From contig CAJTZS010000019.1 in the NCBI GenBank assembly GCA_910584055.1, positions 1-64,000 on the forward strand: a stretch of DNA of 64,000 nucleotides, written 5' to 3'. Positions 53,861 through 62,954 of the stretch are shown here, piece by piece (position 1 is the stretch's first letter; the number at the start of each line of letters is the position of its first letter). The notes under the pieces are model-generated. The model saw only the letters and a program-made list of their open reading frames with translations, did no database searches and was not told where the DNA came from. Made by a program: the position numbers and the translations under genes. This DNA comes from an uncultured Muribaculaceae bacterium (GTDB lineage Bacteria; Bacteroidota; Bacteroidia; Bacteroidales; Muribaculaceae).

Positions 53861-55561
53861 ATGAAACGATTGAGTTTATGTATATTTGTTTTTCTTGTCG
53901 GTATTGGTGCCTTGTTTGCATCAGAAACGATTGATTCCCTTTCGTATGCTAGCGGTCATCAGTTTACGCTCGCCACAATGGCTGGTAATAACAAACTGAT
54001 GGAAAGCAGTGATGATTTTAAGGATTATATCCGGGGACTGGAAGATAAATTTCAAGAGATGGCGAATATGAATGATTCCACCTATATGATGTCTTATTAT
54101 ATGGGTGCCATGCAGGCGGTATTTGTGACTGACGGCATTTCTCATAAGAATAAAGAGGATTTGCCATCTTTCCCCTGTATTATCGCCGGACTGCGTAAGG
54201 TCGGAACCGGAGAAATCGTATTGCCTGCAGACACGGTTGCGGCCATGGAGCTAATCAACAGGTACAGCAAGAAGGGGAGCGGTGCATCTGATCTTGAAGA
54301 GGATGCCAGATGTCGTTTTTTTACTGCATACGGCATTATGAAAGCATATCAACCCGGGTTGCAACAATATATCCTGGAAATGAAACCCGGAACGGGATGC
54401 ATGGAGAACAGGCAAGCTTTCGCTACCGGTATGGCAGACGTGCTTTGTTCTGCTACGGAGATACCTGAAACGGCATATGATATTGGTAAATCGGTGGCAT
54501 TGTCGGTTAACTTAGGAGCCATGGGGGATGACTCTCTTGATTTTACATCGTTTGTCGCAGGTGCGAAGGCGGCACTTGGATTGGGAGAACAGCTTATTCC
54601 GAGGGATAGGGTAGAGCGTCTGATCGATTTGCGATATCAAGAAGAGGTTGCTGCATCAGGAAAGCCGAATTCAGATGAGCTTATTGAAAATATCAGCGAA
54701 TATATGACGCAGCTTGATGTAGAGCTATCTGTCAACTATCAAGTTGATTGGAAGGTTACTGCCGGAGTTGTTTCAGACAGTATAAAGGAAAGCGTCCCGG
54801 GGTTTAAAGCCGAAGTGAAAGAGGCGATGGTAGATTTGGATTCACGGTCGGGGTTGATAAGTGTATCATGGACTTATGATGTGGCGGACGCCTTGGAATG
54901 GGCCGAGTTTACGGGAGCGAATGTTGGGAAGCAAGTGGCATTGAAAATCAATGGTAAATGCGTGAGCGATCCAATGGTGAATCAGCGTATCTCGGGCGGA
55001 CGTTGCTGCATCACGGGGCTCAGCCCCGAAGAAATCAATAGACTCTTCAAGGATGCTGTAAAAACCGATAATCAAAAGCCAGTGGAAGCTATCGAGTATT
55101 ACATGAATAAGGTTGAGTGCGACTCAGCCTTTGGTGGCACCGTCTGGTTGATGCGCAAAGGCAAAACCGACAGAGGTGTAATTTTTAGCGAAAACCGGCT
55201 TACATGGCCTGCGCCATACAAATTTGCAAAAAGATTTACACCTTCTCCCGAAAATGTAGAGGTAGCCGACAAAATCCTGAAAGATAATATAGGTACGGTT
55301 ATCTCCTATGCAAAACAAACCGGGGTGAATTACTCCCTTAAAAACAAAAATAGCCTAAAAAAATATTTCCGCCAATATATCGGCGGTATAAATGAACTTG
55401 GAGAGCGACAAATCTTTATGGTCTTGTATCTCAAAAGCAAGATGTCGCCAACAACTGATTATACAAATATAATTGACGTTCTTGATGGCAGAGATTCATA
55501 TATTACCGCCCTTATAAATATCGACACCCTAAAACTTGACGAATTTTACGTTGGTGGATAA
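53861..55561 (+). CDS. Exported protein with FKBP-N-like repeats and a SecD-P1-head-like domain
   Basis: 566 residues, signal peptide (GALFASETI). Residues about 25-90 (SYASGHQFTLA, DFKDYIRGLEDKF, YYMGAMQAVF) and about 175-235 (AYDIGKSVALS, DFTSFVAGAKAALG) resemble the dimerisation half of FKBP-type peptidyl-prolyl isomerases. Residues about 330-400 resemble the SecDF P1 head (EWAEFTGANVGKQVALKING, ISGGRCCITGLSPEEI). No PPIase core is present. Role unknown, perhaps an envelope-folding factor. A CRP-like site and a TATCTTTA -7 box lie upstream. Confidence 0.65.
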   Translation: MKRLSLCIFVFLVGIGALFASETIDSLSYASGHQFTLATMAGNNKLMESSDDFKDYIRGLEDKFQEMANMNDSTYMMSYYMGAMQAVFVTDGISHKNKEDLPSFPCIIAGLRKVGTGEIVLPADTVAAMELINRYSKKGSGASDLEEDARCRFFTAYGIMKAYQPGLQQYILEMKPGTGCMENRQAFATGMADVLCSATEIPETAYDIGKSVALSVNLGAMGDDSLDFTSFVAGAKAALGLGEQLIPRDRVERLIDLRYQEEVAASGKPNSDELIENISEYMTQLDVELSVNYQVDWKVTAGVVSDSIKESVPGFKAEVKEAMVDLDSRSGLISVSWTYDVADALEWAEFTGANVGKQVALKINGKCVSDPMVNQRISGGRCCITGLSPEEINRLFKDAVKTDNQKPVEAIEYYMNKVECDSAFGGTVWLMRKGKTDRGVIFSENRLTWPAPYKFAKRFTPSPENVEVADKILKDNIGTVISYAKQTGVNYSLKNKNSLKKYFRQYIGGINELGERQIFMVLYLKSKMSPTTDYTNIIDVLDGRDSYITALINIDTLKLDEFYVGG

Positions 55562-55579
55562 CCTAACCCCTTTCTTATT

Positions 55580-55951
55580 ATGAAGAAACTCGCAATAGTT
55601 ATATCTGGCTCTATCGCTTTGCATTGCAACTTAGTAGGCTGTTCAAATAATAAAGTTGACAACGATGTATGCGATATGGCTTATTATTATAATCATCCTG
55701 AAGAAATAGAGGATGAAGATAAAATTGTGTTCGTAGAATATCACAATAAATCCATCCCTTTAAGTGATGGGTTAACGAGAGATTCTGTAATGAATTTAAT
55801 GGGGAAACCATCTTTTACTGAAGCCACCTCCAGTACAAATGATAAATGGCTCTATTATACTAATCCTAATCATAGCTATTACATAGAATTGAAGTTTAAT
55901 AACGATACTTTGTGCTATATTATGCAATGGAATGAAACAACCTCGCGCTGA
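55580..55951 (+). CDS. Small lipoprotein, BamE/SmpA-like
   Basis: 123 residues with a lipobox (HCNLVGCSNN). The part SDGLTRDSVMNLMGKPSFT is the SmpA/BamE-like GxTxxxVxxxLGxP hallmark, followed by two strands (WLYYTN, YYIELKFNNDTLCYI). Likely an envelope lipoprotein; partners unknown. Follows the previous gene by 18 nt. Converges with the accessory operon. Confidence 0.6.
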   Translation: MKKLAIVISGSIALHCNLVGCSNNKVDNDVCDMAYYYNHPEEIEDEDKIVFVEYHNKSIPLSDGLTRDSVMNLMGKPSFTEATSSTNDKWLYYTNPNHSYYIELKFNNDTLCYIMQWNETTSR

Positions 55952-56019
55952 AATAGCATCTTTTCGCCCCGCATAATTGTTTACTTCACAATCCCGTAAA
56001 TCATACTAAAGGAGCTGAT

Positions 56020-56391
56020 TTACATTACAGTATAGCTATCAAGAGAGAGAATGTCTATGATATGCTCGGTTGTTTTTATAGCAAAATGCCGTACTTTGAG
56101 TGAATCGTCATATAGCACCTTCATACCGGATTGTATTAGCCAGTTATAATAATCAGAGTTTTCAACCTCGTATAATGGTGCTATACCTGCACCCTCCAGT
56201 ATATCGTTGATTCTGAAATGTTCCAAAGTTACGCGATACGCGAACACTTCTTTGAACTCAATCTTTACTATCCCGTTGTTGTCGAACCGTTCAAGTTCGA
56301 CAATAAGATCCGTCGCATTGTAGTCTATTGAATTGACCGAACACTCGCAGTCAATCATCCGGATAGGATTCCATATCTCGTGATTAGTCAT
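56020..56391 (-). CDS. Hypothetical soluble protein, last gene of the accessory operon
   Basis: 123 residues, no signal or TM. Reads WNPIRMIDCECSVNS then alternating strands (LIVELERFDNNGIVKIEFKE, VFAYRVTLEHF), reminiscent of small immunity-type beta proteins, but no family is recognised. Four nt after the membrane protein gene; end of a 13-gene run. Confidence 0.5.
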   Translation of the reverse strand: MTNHEIWNPIRMIDCECSVNSIDYNATDLIVELERFDNNGIVKIEFKEVFAYRVTLEHFRINDILEGAGIAPLYEVENSDYYNWLIQSGMKVLYDDSLKVRHFAIKTTEHIIDILSLDSYTVM

Positions 56392-56395
56392 GTAG

Positions 56396-57100
56396 TTATG
56401 CTTTATTTATAAATCCTAAATGATACATCAAACCAAAATTAAAGGCAGCCAATATTAAAGCCGTCATGACAATAATAAACATCCTACGCCACAAATGCCT
56501 CATGCCGGAATAATGTTGCAATATGGTTTGCTTTCGAGCGGAAGTATATCGTAATCGACAAAACAACTCCGGTAAGAACAACAATATCAATGATACAATG
56601 ATGGTTGTCGGGTTTCCCAAAAACGAATACATTAATGGAGCAATTAATGGCACTAAAATGCAGAACCACCAGATAAATGATAGGATTGTCAATCCTGACA
56701 TATTATAGTTACACTCCTTCTCTCTGATAGCTTCCGATACATACCAGATGTAATCAAGAACCGTAAAACGGACATTTGTGACATAATAAATTAATAACCC
56801 GATTGAGTGAATGCCGTTAAGTAAGAGAAGAAAGAACCACCATGTAAATCCCTCTCCGCCATGACTGTTGAAAATCAAGTTATAACCAAGAATGGCATTG
56901 TATAGAAACATAACCAGAAGATTGCCGAAAGCCGCCTTTGGCCTGATTCGATGGCAAAGCCATGTCGATAATAGCGATAACGCATAGGCTATGCCGAGAA
57001 TCATTGTGTCCTCATTCCAACTGTGACTAACCATGACAACTGTCAACAGCAATGCCAAAGCCACCCATGTTATCCCAAATCGTTTATCGGTCAGCTTCAT
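56396..57100 (-). CDS. Seven-TM membrane protein with MKLTDKRF leader
   Basis: About 234 residues from MKLTDKRFGITWVALALL; a start three codons earlier is possible. Roughly seven hydrophobic helices (TMILGIAYALSLLSTWLC, FGNLLVMFLYNAILGYNLIF, FTWWFFLLLLNGIHSIGLLIYY). No family recognised. Its first eight residues recur at the start of two other genes in this operon. Separated from the next gene by 10 nt. Confidence 0.5.
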   Translation of the reverse strand: MKLTDKRFGITWVALALLLTVVMVSHSWNEDTMILGIAYALSLLSTWLCHRIRPKAAFGNLLVMFLYNAILGYNLIFNSHGGEGFTWWFFLLLLNGIHSIGLLIYYVTNVRFTVLDYIWYVSEAIREKECNYNMSGLTILSFIWWFCILVPLIAPLMYSFLGNPTTIIVSLILLFLPELFCRLRYTSARKQTILQHYSGMRHLWRRMFIIVMTALILAAFNFGLMYHLGFINKA

Positions 57101-57110
57101 AACACACACA

Positions 57111-57614
57111 TTATTTTGACTCTATGAAAATTGGCAGACCGACATTCTGCGCTGCTATCAAAACCTCCGGTTCTCCATCGCAATTATTAGAGTATCTTAC
57201 CTCATAACCATTGGCAATCTTTGCATCAAGATAATCAGACAATTCTTTCCGTCGGAATGTCGGAGATTCAGAAGCATTTGTGAATACCATTGGAAAATCA
57301 TCAAAGTCATTATTAGGAGTATGGATATATAATGCTATCTGACATCCATAATCTCGTTGAAAACAGACGTATCCCCACACTTGAAAAGGCAAACTGACTG
57401 CCTTGGAATTTAGGCGGAATGTATCAAGTTGGTTAAACAGTATTTCAAGATGGCTCCTTATTTCAGTCCATTTTGTAAGGGGATAACCATCTATATGGAT
57501 ATGCTCGTAGTCATATTCCACAGTCCCGCTTCTCATTTCTGCAACAATCCTATCAGCAAAATCTAACTTGGATAGATTGCGATAATATCTCTTTAATCCT
57601 CGTTTCTTCATCAT
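57111..57614 (-). CDS. Hypothetical soluble protein
   Basis: 167 residues, hydrophilic and basic at the start (MMKKRGLKRYYRNLSKLDFAD). Middle strands with aromatic residues (GYVCFQRDYGCQIALYIH). No signal peptide. Overlaps the upstream gene by 4 nt (ATGA). No recognised family; a cytoplasmic immunity-like role is possible only by context. Confidence 0.45.
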   Translation of the reverse strand: MMKKRGLKRYYRNLSKLDFADRIVAEMRSGTVEYDYEHIHIDGYPLTKWTEIRSHLEILFNQLDTFRLNSKAVSLPFQVWGYVCFQRDYGCQIALYIHTPNNDFDDFPMVFTNASESPTFRRKELSDYLDAKIANGYEVRYSNNCDGEPEVLIAAQNVGLPIFIESK

Positions 57615-58372
57615 TTGCTCCCTTCTCTTTGAGTAACTTGATTAGGCATTACGACAGTTTCTTCTGATATAGGTTCGACATCCAAGGTGATTCTTAAATA
57701 TACCATCTTTCCATCTGACGCAAGGAATGAAATATATAACAGGCTGTCACCAAGCCAAAATGAAGTTGAAGATAAGTCGTATTCCAATGCTGTATAATAG
57801 TTGTTGATGTCCGATACAGGTAAATTCCGGTTCTTGAATGTCTGAAATTCCCGTAGATATGAATCACTGCGTTTATAGAAATGTAAATCAAGGGAACCGT
57901 CGCAGTCAAATCCTTCTTGAGCTACCATAACTCCGGCAGGTGAAATCGCGAAAGGCAATAACATGTGGCCTAAATATTTACCTGATAGATCGTAGCAGTA
58001 TAATTCACAATCATGTAATGACGGAAGCATAAACCAATACATACCATACCTTTCCACGAGGATTAATGACTTGCTTGAAAACATAGCTTCGTATTCTGCG
58101 CCATCAAAACCAATGTCATAATTTTCAAGATGTGTGATGCTGTCTAATTTTTCAAAACGTTGTCTGGCATCAAGAATGATTCTATCAGTTATGGCATTCT
58201 CAACTACGCTGTCTCTCCAAATGTCATATACAAATACATATTTGCTATTCAGGGTTTTCTCAAAATCTTCTTTGTTGATTCTGTCAACAGAAAATAGTGT
58301 CTGAGCAAATGCCATATACGCACTTGCAATCAGAATAAGGAACGTAAAAAGTCGTTTATCGGTCAGCTTCAT
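57611..58372 (-). CDS. Exported protein with MKLTDKRL leader and propeller-like repeats
   Basis: 253 residues; signal peptide ends YMAFAQTLF. Four or so repeated strands with LVERYGMYWFMLPS, LYCYDLSGKYLGHMLLPFA, GSLDLHFYKRS resemble the blades of 6-bladed beta-propellers common in Bacteroidales. No enzyme motif. Overlaps both neighbours by 4 nt. Confidence 0.5.
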   Translation of the reverse strand: MKLTDKRLFTFLILIASAYMAFAQTLFSVDRINKEDFEKTLNSKYVFVYDIWRDSVVENAITDRIILDARQRFEKLDSITHLENYDIGFDGAEYEAMFSSKSLILVERYGMYWFMLPSLHDCELYCYDLSGKYLGHMLLPFAISPAGVMVAQEGFDCDGSLDLHFYKRSDSYLREFQTFKNRNLPVSDINNYYTALEYDLSSTSFWLGDSLLYISFLASDGKMVYLRITLDVEPISEETVVMPNQVTQREGSK

Positions 58373-59130
58373 AGCTCATCGAATCTGATGTAGATGAATG
58401 AATCAAGTTTATCAAGTTCCGATATTGGAACATTTGAGAACTCGCAAATCTCGGTTGTTCTCGGAATCTTATCAGGAGGGAAATCTGATATTATCTCTTC
58501 GGCAATATCGCTCAACATTTCTTTATCCTGTTCGGATGGGAGAGAATCAAGATAGCATTTCAGCGTGAGGCGGTTATATCTATAACCTATGGCAATGGCT
58601 CTGACATTCGACTGGAGATTCCCTTGTATTGCTCTGCTTTCGGAATCAATAATCCATTCATGTCCTTGATTATCTTTCATAACCCATCGCTTTGAAAGAT
58701 ACGATGTAAATACTACCGGAATAATGAGTAACATCGCCCATCCGACACAAATTATAACAGTAAATTCATTATCTGTAAAGAATTTTCCTGCATCAATGGG
58801 TATGTTTTCCGGCCGCATATTTGCAGTGGCCAGATTCCAATCATATATGAATGTCATTATTGGCGCAATCACCAACAATGAGGAGATAAAATACAAGCAT
58901 CCTGCAAGTTTCAACCATGAACCACCCTTGTATAGTAGCCAAACAGGGATGCCACATATCGAAAAGTAAAACAACAAAACCGGGAACAGCAGTATGAGCA
59001 TAAAGCCACTCCCCGAATCTATTTCCGCACCGTTATATATAAGCGCACTGCATAACAGAAAGAACAACAATACGCCGCAGAGTAGCATCATTGCCTCAAA
59101 TTTCCAGAATCGTTTGTCAGTCAGCTTCAT
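58369..59130 (-). CDS. Membrane protein with MKLTDKRF leader and cytoplasmic domain
   Basis: 253 residues: about four TM helices in residues 10-160, then a hydrophilic C-terminal domain (about 170-253; YRYNRLTLKCYLDSLPSEQD, EICEFSNVPISELDKL). No family recognised. Overlaps the next upstream gene by 14 nt. Confidence 0.45.
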   Translation of the reverse strand: MKLTDKRFWKFEAMMLLCGVLLFFLLCSALIYNGAEIDSGSGFMLILLFPVLLFYFSICGIPVWLLYKGGSWLKLAGCLYFISSLLVIAPIMTFIYDWNLATANMRPENIPIDAGKFFTDNEFTVIICVGWAMLLIIPVVFTSYLSKRWVMKDNQGHEWIIDSESRAIQGNLQSNVRAIAIGYRYNRLTLKCYLDSLPSEQDKEMLSDIAEEIISDFPPDKIPRTTEICEFSNVPISELDKLDSFIYIRFDEL

Positions 59131-59836
59131 ATATCAATTTGTCGTTTTCTTTATAATTCCAAAACTTACGATAGCAGTTGCCTTGTCCGTCATAATATTT
59201 CCATTCGCCAAATTCCCTTACATAATGAGGACGGCTATTAGCGCGATATGTAGCCCATCCTTCCATATTCAAAGTATCAGCCGTGTAACATCGTACATAG
59301 GCCATTGAATCGGGTGTGACCTCGGTGTCGTAATCCAATATTGACGTGACGTTAGCGTTGATTCCTAAACTATCAAACTCCAACTGCATGTTTTCACGTG
59401 GCGCATAATACACCTTATTAATGCCTCGTATGGTATCAATATTTATTGGTGGCTCAAACTCCCAGCAAGTATAATCATACCATTTTTTATCTTCTGACAC
59501 ATACTGCCATAGTTTTGCTACATCATCCCAATACTCAAGCACATAGTTCAAGTCTGCGCATTTATTCAAATACATCGAATGTCCGCGATATTTATATAAT
59601 CCAGGTTGTTGTTCAAAGCCTATTTCTGATAATGATTCCGGAAGCCTTTTATTCTGTTCTATATAGCTATCTATTCTCTGGACTATTTCGTTGCGTATTC
59701 GCTTATCAAATTCGATGTCAGGCCTATAACTACTCATAAAGGATGGTAGATAGAAAACGAATAGGCAATAAAACAAGAAGAACAATATTAATGCCGTTCC
59801 AAACGTAATGACTGATATTTTTTGCCACTTTTTCAT
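59117..59836 (-). CDS. Single-TM protein with MKKWQKI leader, pseudopilin-like
   Basis: 239 residues. One N-terminal TM helix (ISVITFGTALILFFLFYCLF), then an extracytoplasmic domain with RIDSYIEQNKRLPESLSEIGF and YVLEYWDDV, wording that resembles GspG-like pseudopilin heads. No prepilin cleavage motif is clear. Function unknown. Overlaps the next gene by 4 nt. Confidence 0.45.
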   Translation of the reverse strand: MKKWQKISVITFGTALILFFLFYCLFVFYLPSFMSSYRPDIEFDKRIRNEIVQRIDSYIEQNKRLPESLSEIGFEQQPGLYKYRGHSMYLNKCADLNYVLEYWDDVAKLWQYVSEDKKWYDYTCWEFEPPINIDTIRGINKVYYAPRENMQLEFDSLGINANVTSILDYDTEVTPDSMAYVRCYTADTLNMEGWATYRANSRPHYVREFGEWKYYDGQGNCYRKFWNYKENDKLIYEAD

Positions 59837-60438
59837 AGCCAGTTGTTTTTAAGGACGCGACGGGAATAGAACGGAGAGTAAAATACAAGGCCGAAGATCA
59901 ATGCCAACATTCGGGGAAATGTATCTTCCTTTGTGCAGATTGCCATATTGTATTGGTAGAGAATTATTGTCGGCAAGCCTAATAGAATCCATATCCATGT
60001 TTGAGAAAACATCAGACTGCCTATGCTGTTTGAAATCAGGCTTATTGTCAATAAGGCAATTAACCAAAGAATGAAACTATAGTTAAGGTATATTCCTGCC
60101 ACATACATTCTCCGTTTCCATTCTTTATTCATGAAATCGGGCATTTCTTTTCCTCGGAGAAAGAGAATTGAAACGACAGGATTGATAAAAATATTGAATG
60201 AAGACAGACCCTTTAATCCTCGTCCATTATATCGGTTGCGGCATATTCTGAGATTAACAAGGAACAACGTCATTGTGCCAACCATCATAACAAAGATAGC
60301 AGTCCGCGCAGTAGCAGAGGTAAGATAAAGCTCCTTATCAAACCACTCGTTGCCAAGACCTACAAATAGGAATACACTGTATGCCAGCAATAAAATATTG
60401 CAGGCTATACCGATAATATATAAGATGCTCCCTTTCAT
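59833..60438 (-). CDS. Multi-TM membrane protein
   Basis: 201 residues with about five hydrophobic helices (ILYIIGIACNILLLAYSVFL, AIFVMMVGTMTLFLVNL, WIWILLGLPTIILYQYNMAI). No family recognised. Four-nt overlaps on both sides. Confidence 0.4.
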   Translation of the reverse strand: MKGSILYIIGIACNILLLAYSVFLFVGLGNEWFDKELYLTSATARTAIFVMMVGTMTLFLVNLRICRNRYNGRGLKGLSSFNIFINPVVSILFLRGKEMPDFMNKEWKRRMYVAGIYLNYSFILWLIALLTISLISNSIGSLMFSQTWIWILLGLPTIILYQYNMAICTKEDTFPRMLALIFGLVFYSPFYSRRVLKNNWL

Positions 60439-60554
60439 TCAAATCCGATTGTTAATGCCTTGACAGTATAATTCCAACCCCAGATATATGTCATAACCCA
60501 CACTATTGCGGATAAGACCACGATAATCCATTTTGCTTTGTATATAAGATTCAT
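60435..60554 (-). CDS. 39-residue single-TM peptide
   Basis: Start ATG 60554 overlaps the stop of the upstream gene (ATGA), and a strong AGGAGG sits just before it. Sequence MNLIYKAKWIIVV..., one TM helix. Too short for family assignment; the tight coupling supports translation. Confidence 0.45.
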   Translation of the reverse strand: MNLIYKAKWIIVVLSAIVWVMTYIWGWNYTVKALTIGFE

Positions 60555-60757
60555 CGTCTGCCTCCTCTCCGCCATAAGTAAATGAACAGTCCGAGTGCTA
60601 CAAAATAGTTTATCCACATGGCACATGAAAGACTACTTATGCAGCTATACCAAGGAGTGTCCTCCCAGTCGGTAATTGCATAAGCCCATAAGAGCACTTC
60701 AATAACTGCTCCTAATCCGAATATAATGCACCCCGCTATTTTCTGCCACATTTTCAT
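60551..60757 (-). CDS. Small two-TM protein with MKMWQKI leader
   Basis: 68 residues from ATG 60757. Two TM helices and an ending LFIYLWRRGGRR. Paralogue of the 85-residue protein two genes upstream (same ending LFICLWRKGGRQ), so part of a local duplication. Confidence 0.5.
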   Translation of the reverse strand: MKMWQKIAGCIIFGLGAVIEVLLWAYAITDWEDTPWYSCISSLSCAMWINYFVALGLFIYLWRRGGRR

Positions 60758-60764
60758 ATCCCAC

Positions 60765-61796
60765 CTATTTTCTCTTTTTATCAAAAGGATAATCTTCACC
60801 CCAAGGACGTTCTTTTAGAGTGTAAATAAAATTCTTGTCCTCAAACGTCTCATCGTCTATATGTTGAAATGTTGTCGCATCAATATCATTCAGTAAGACA
60901 TGATCATAGAAAACGCTATTACAATCCACTGCTATACGCCCATGAAAATAGAACTTGGCATTCTTGACGTCCAACGAATCTTTAAGAAAAGGTTTGCCCC
61001 ATAGGAATAACATATCATTGACCAGATATTTACCGACTCCTATTTCTTCAAATCGTTGCACTTCTATATCTCTGACAATTATTTCATCGTTATATAAGAT
61101 GTTTTTACCGTTTCTGAAATAATGATACCCGGCCTCAATGGGATTTTGTAAAGAGTCGATGCAACGTAGATTCCGCTCTTGGGTATGATTGTTATACGTT
61201 GTAATATATAGGAAATCTTTGTCTATGAACCAATCTTCGCCAAAGATTTCAAAACTGTTTCTATCGACATTTACTCTTTTGTCATTATGGTAAACATAAT
61301 CCTTATCTCGCATCCATTCATTCTGCCTTTCGCCAAGACGATATACGAAGTATTCAGCGGTTTCAACATCAATACCACTATTAGACGGCCTGATGTATGA
61401 ATATCCGTTGGAGAAATCTCGTATATAGGCATTGTTTTTATCTACTGCAACTCCACCGGCATTAATCGTAAACGTCTTGACATCCACATTCTTTATCAAC
61501 TCATCTCCAAACCACACATGGGCAGCATCCTTTGCCCAACTATCATTCAGTATTGTAAATGTTTTTTCATCCGCATCCCTAAGATATCCCCAAGATCCAT
61601 GATTAATCAATGCCAATGAGCTTTCAACCGAGATATAATATATCCCTCTGTAATTTTTATAGTATGTATAATAATTAGGATTAATCCGGTTTCCTCTTGG
61701 GATAGGGAAACCAAAGAATAACAGCATCAGGAGATACACTCCAATCAAAGACGCAATTACAATTACTATTTTGGATAATTTGTCTCGCTTTTTCAT
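60765..61796 (-). CDS. DKNYY-family protein, candidate immunity protein
   Basis: About 343 residues from ATG 61796 (MKKRDKLSKIVIVIASLIG; one TM helix). Repeated DKxxxY units: DKNNAYIRDFSNGY, DKDYVYHNDKRV, DKDFLYITTYNN, EDKNFIYTLKE. That is the DKNYY-family signature, a family predicted to include immunity proteins of polymorphic toxin systems. The anchoring suggests the repeats face the periplasm. The immunity role is inference. Confidence 0.6.
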   Translation of the reverse strand: MKKRDKLSKIVIVIASLIGVYLLMLLFFGFPIPRGNRINPNYYTYYKNYRGIYYISVESSLALINHGSWGYLRDADEKTFTILNDSWAKDAAHVWFGDELIKNVDVKTFTINAGGVAVDKNNAYIRDFSNGYSYIRPSNSGIDVETAEYFVYRLGERQNEWMRDKDYVYHNDKRVNVDRNSFEIFGEDWFIDKDFLYITTYNNHTQERNLRCIDSLQNPIEAGYHYFRNGKNILYNDEIIVRDIEVQRFEEIGVGKYLVNDMLFLWGKPFLKDSLDVKNAKFYFHGRIAVDCNSVFYDHVLLNDIDATTFQHIDDETFEDKNFIYTLKERPWGEDYPFDKKRK

Positions 61797-62050
61797 TGTC
61801 TGCCCCCTTTCCGCCATAGGCAAATAAACAGAAATAGAGCTACTGCATAATTTGCATACACAAGATAACCCATAGCTTTTATAGCTTGTCGTGAGTAGGC
61901 TCGCATGAATTCAATAGCTTCCTGAGTGTTTCCTCCAGGCTCAAAATAAATTGATGTTACGTATTCTGGATAAAATATGTAACTGGCAATATTTAGAATT
62001 GCCAAAACTATTAACGCTATGATGCCTGTTATTTTCTGCCACTTTTTCAT
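61793..62050 (-). CDS. Small two-TM protein with MKKWQKI leader
   Basis: 85 residues; two TM helices and C-terminus LFICLWRKGGRQ. Paralogue of the 60551-60757 protein. Overlaps the DKNYY gene by 4 nt. Confidence 0.5.
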   Translation of the reverse strand: MKKWQKITGIIALIVLAILNIASYIFYPEYVTSIYFEPGGNTQEAIEFMRAYSRQAIKAMGYLVYANYAVALFLFICLWRKGGRQ

Positions 62051-62051
62051 G

Positions 62052-62384
62052 CTATCTTCCTAATAATGAACTAACGACTAATTTAATGCTGAGTATCGTA
62101 TTGGCAATTCCTACAATTGTCAGGGATACCGCAAACCATATTTGTGGCGAACCGACGGCTATCAACATACCGACGTAAATCATATACGCTAACGCACAAA
62201 TCATCAGCATGATTCGAGATAATTCGCGAACCTTATGATTGCGATTGTCATACAAACAGTCGCAAATAATTACAAGTATGCCCGTAACGGAGATTGGAAT
62301 CCAAACAAAAAATCCAAACACCAATAATATGATGCCTTGAAGAAACCACCAGAATTTGATGCTTGCATTAATCCATGTTCTCAT
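62052..62384 (-). CDS. Four-TM small membrane protein
   Basis: 110 residues, almost entirely hydrophobic (WWFLQGIILLVFGFFVWIPI, YMIYVGMLIAVG, LTIVGIANTILSI). No family recognised. Overlaps the first gene by 4 nt. Confidence 0.45.
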   Translation of the reverse strand: MRTWINASIKFWWFLQGIILLVFGFFVWIPISVTGILVIICDCLYDNRNHKVRELSRIMLMICALAYMIYVGMLIAVGSPQIWFAVSLTIVGIANTILSIKLVVSSLLGR

Positions 62385-62896
62385 TGGCTGCCCCTCCTTT
62401 CCATATCATTGCCCTTGTCCATCCATCTGTAAATGAATGGAATCAAGATTAATTGAGGGATAACGGATAAAATAAAATTTCCACACGCTGCCATAGGCCA
62501 CCATGAGCCGAATGTGTCTGCAAGCCATACTAACAAGACAAACAGCACATTATACAGAAGCCATGTCGTGACTACAGTAATCAATGTGTTCGTTTTACAT
62601 GGCCTGTAAGCAAGCAGACCACTCAAAGGATATAGAAGAACATTACAAACAAAATATGCAATAAGCAATAGCCACGGATGTCTGATAAATCCCGTTGCAC
62701 TTTTCAAAACACAAATCATCAGGCATGGAAGTATTGACAATATGATTCCGCATATCGCCAATATCCGCAAATACTTTGTATGCGTCTCATATCGGAGAGA
62801 GGTTTTCATATTGACTCCATCGCCGTCGGTAGAGAGGTGATGACGCGCTATGCCGATGATTCCTGCGAGGTCATTTTCCATTGTGCCTGTATTCAT
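62381..62896 (-). CDS. First operon gene: membrane protein fused behind a radical-SAM-activase-like remnant
   Basis: 171 residues as read from 62896; internal starts are possible at MENDLAG (62881) and MKTSLRY (62809). Residues 6-29 (ENDLAGIIGIARHHLSTDGDGV) look like the conserved start of PflA-type radical SAM activases (GIARHRLTTDGEGV before the CxxxCxxC site), but the frame then turns into four TM helices of unknown family (LRILAICGIILSILPCLMIC...). No Cys cluster follows. A chimera from the insertion of the accessory operon is the simplest reading. Confidence 0.5.
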   Translation of the reverse strand: MNTGTMENDLAGIIGIARHHLSTDGDGVNMKTSLRYETHTKYLRILAICGIILSILPCLMICVLKSATGFIRHPWLLLIAYFVCNVLLYPLSGLLAYRPCKTNTLITVVTTWLLYNVLFVLLVWLADTFGSWWPMAACGNFILSVIPQLILIPFIYRWMDKGNDMERRGSQ

Positions 62897-62954
62897 GTTA
62901 TGCTGTCATTTCTTCTTTGCTATCCCATAAGTCGCTAAAGGGTCGTTCACAATA

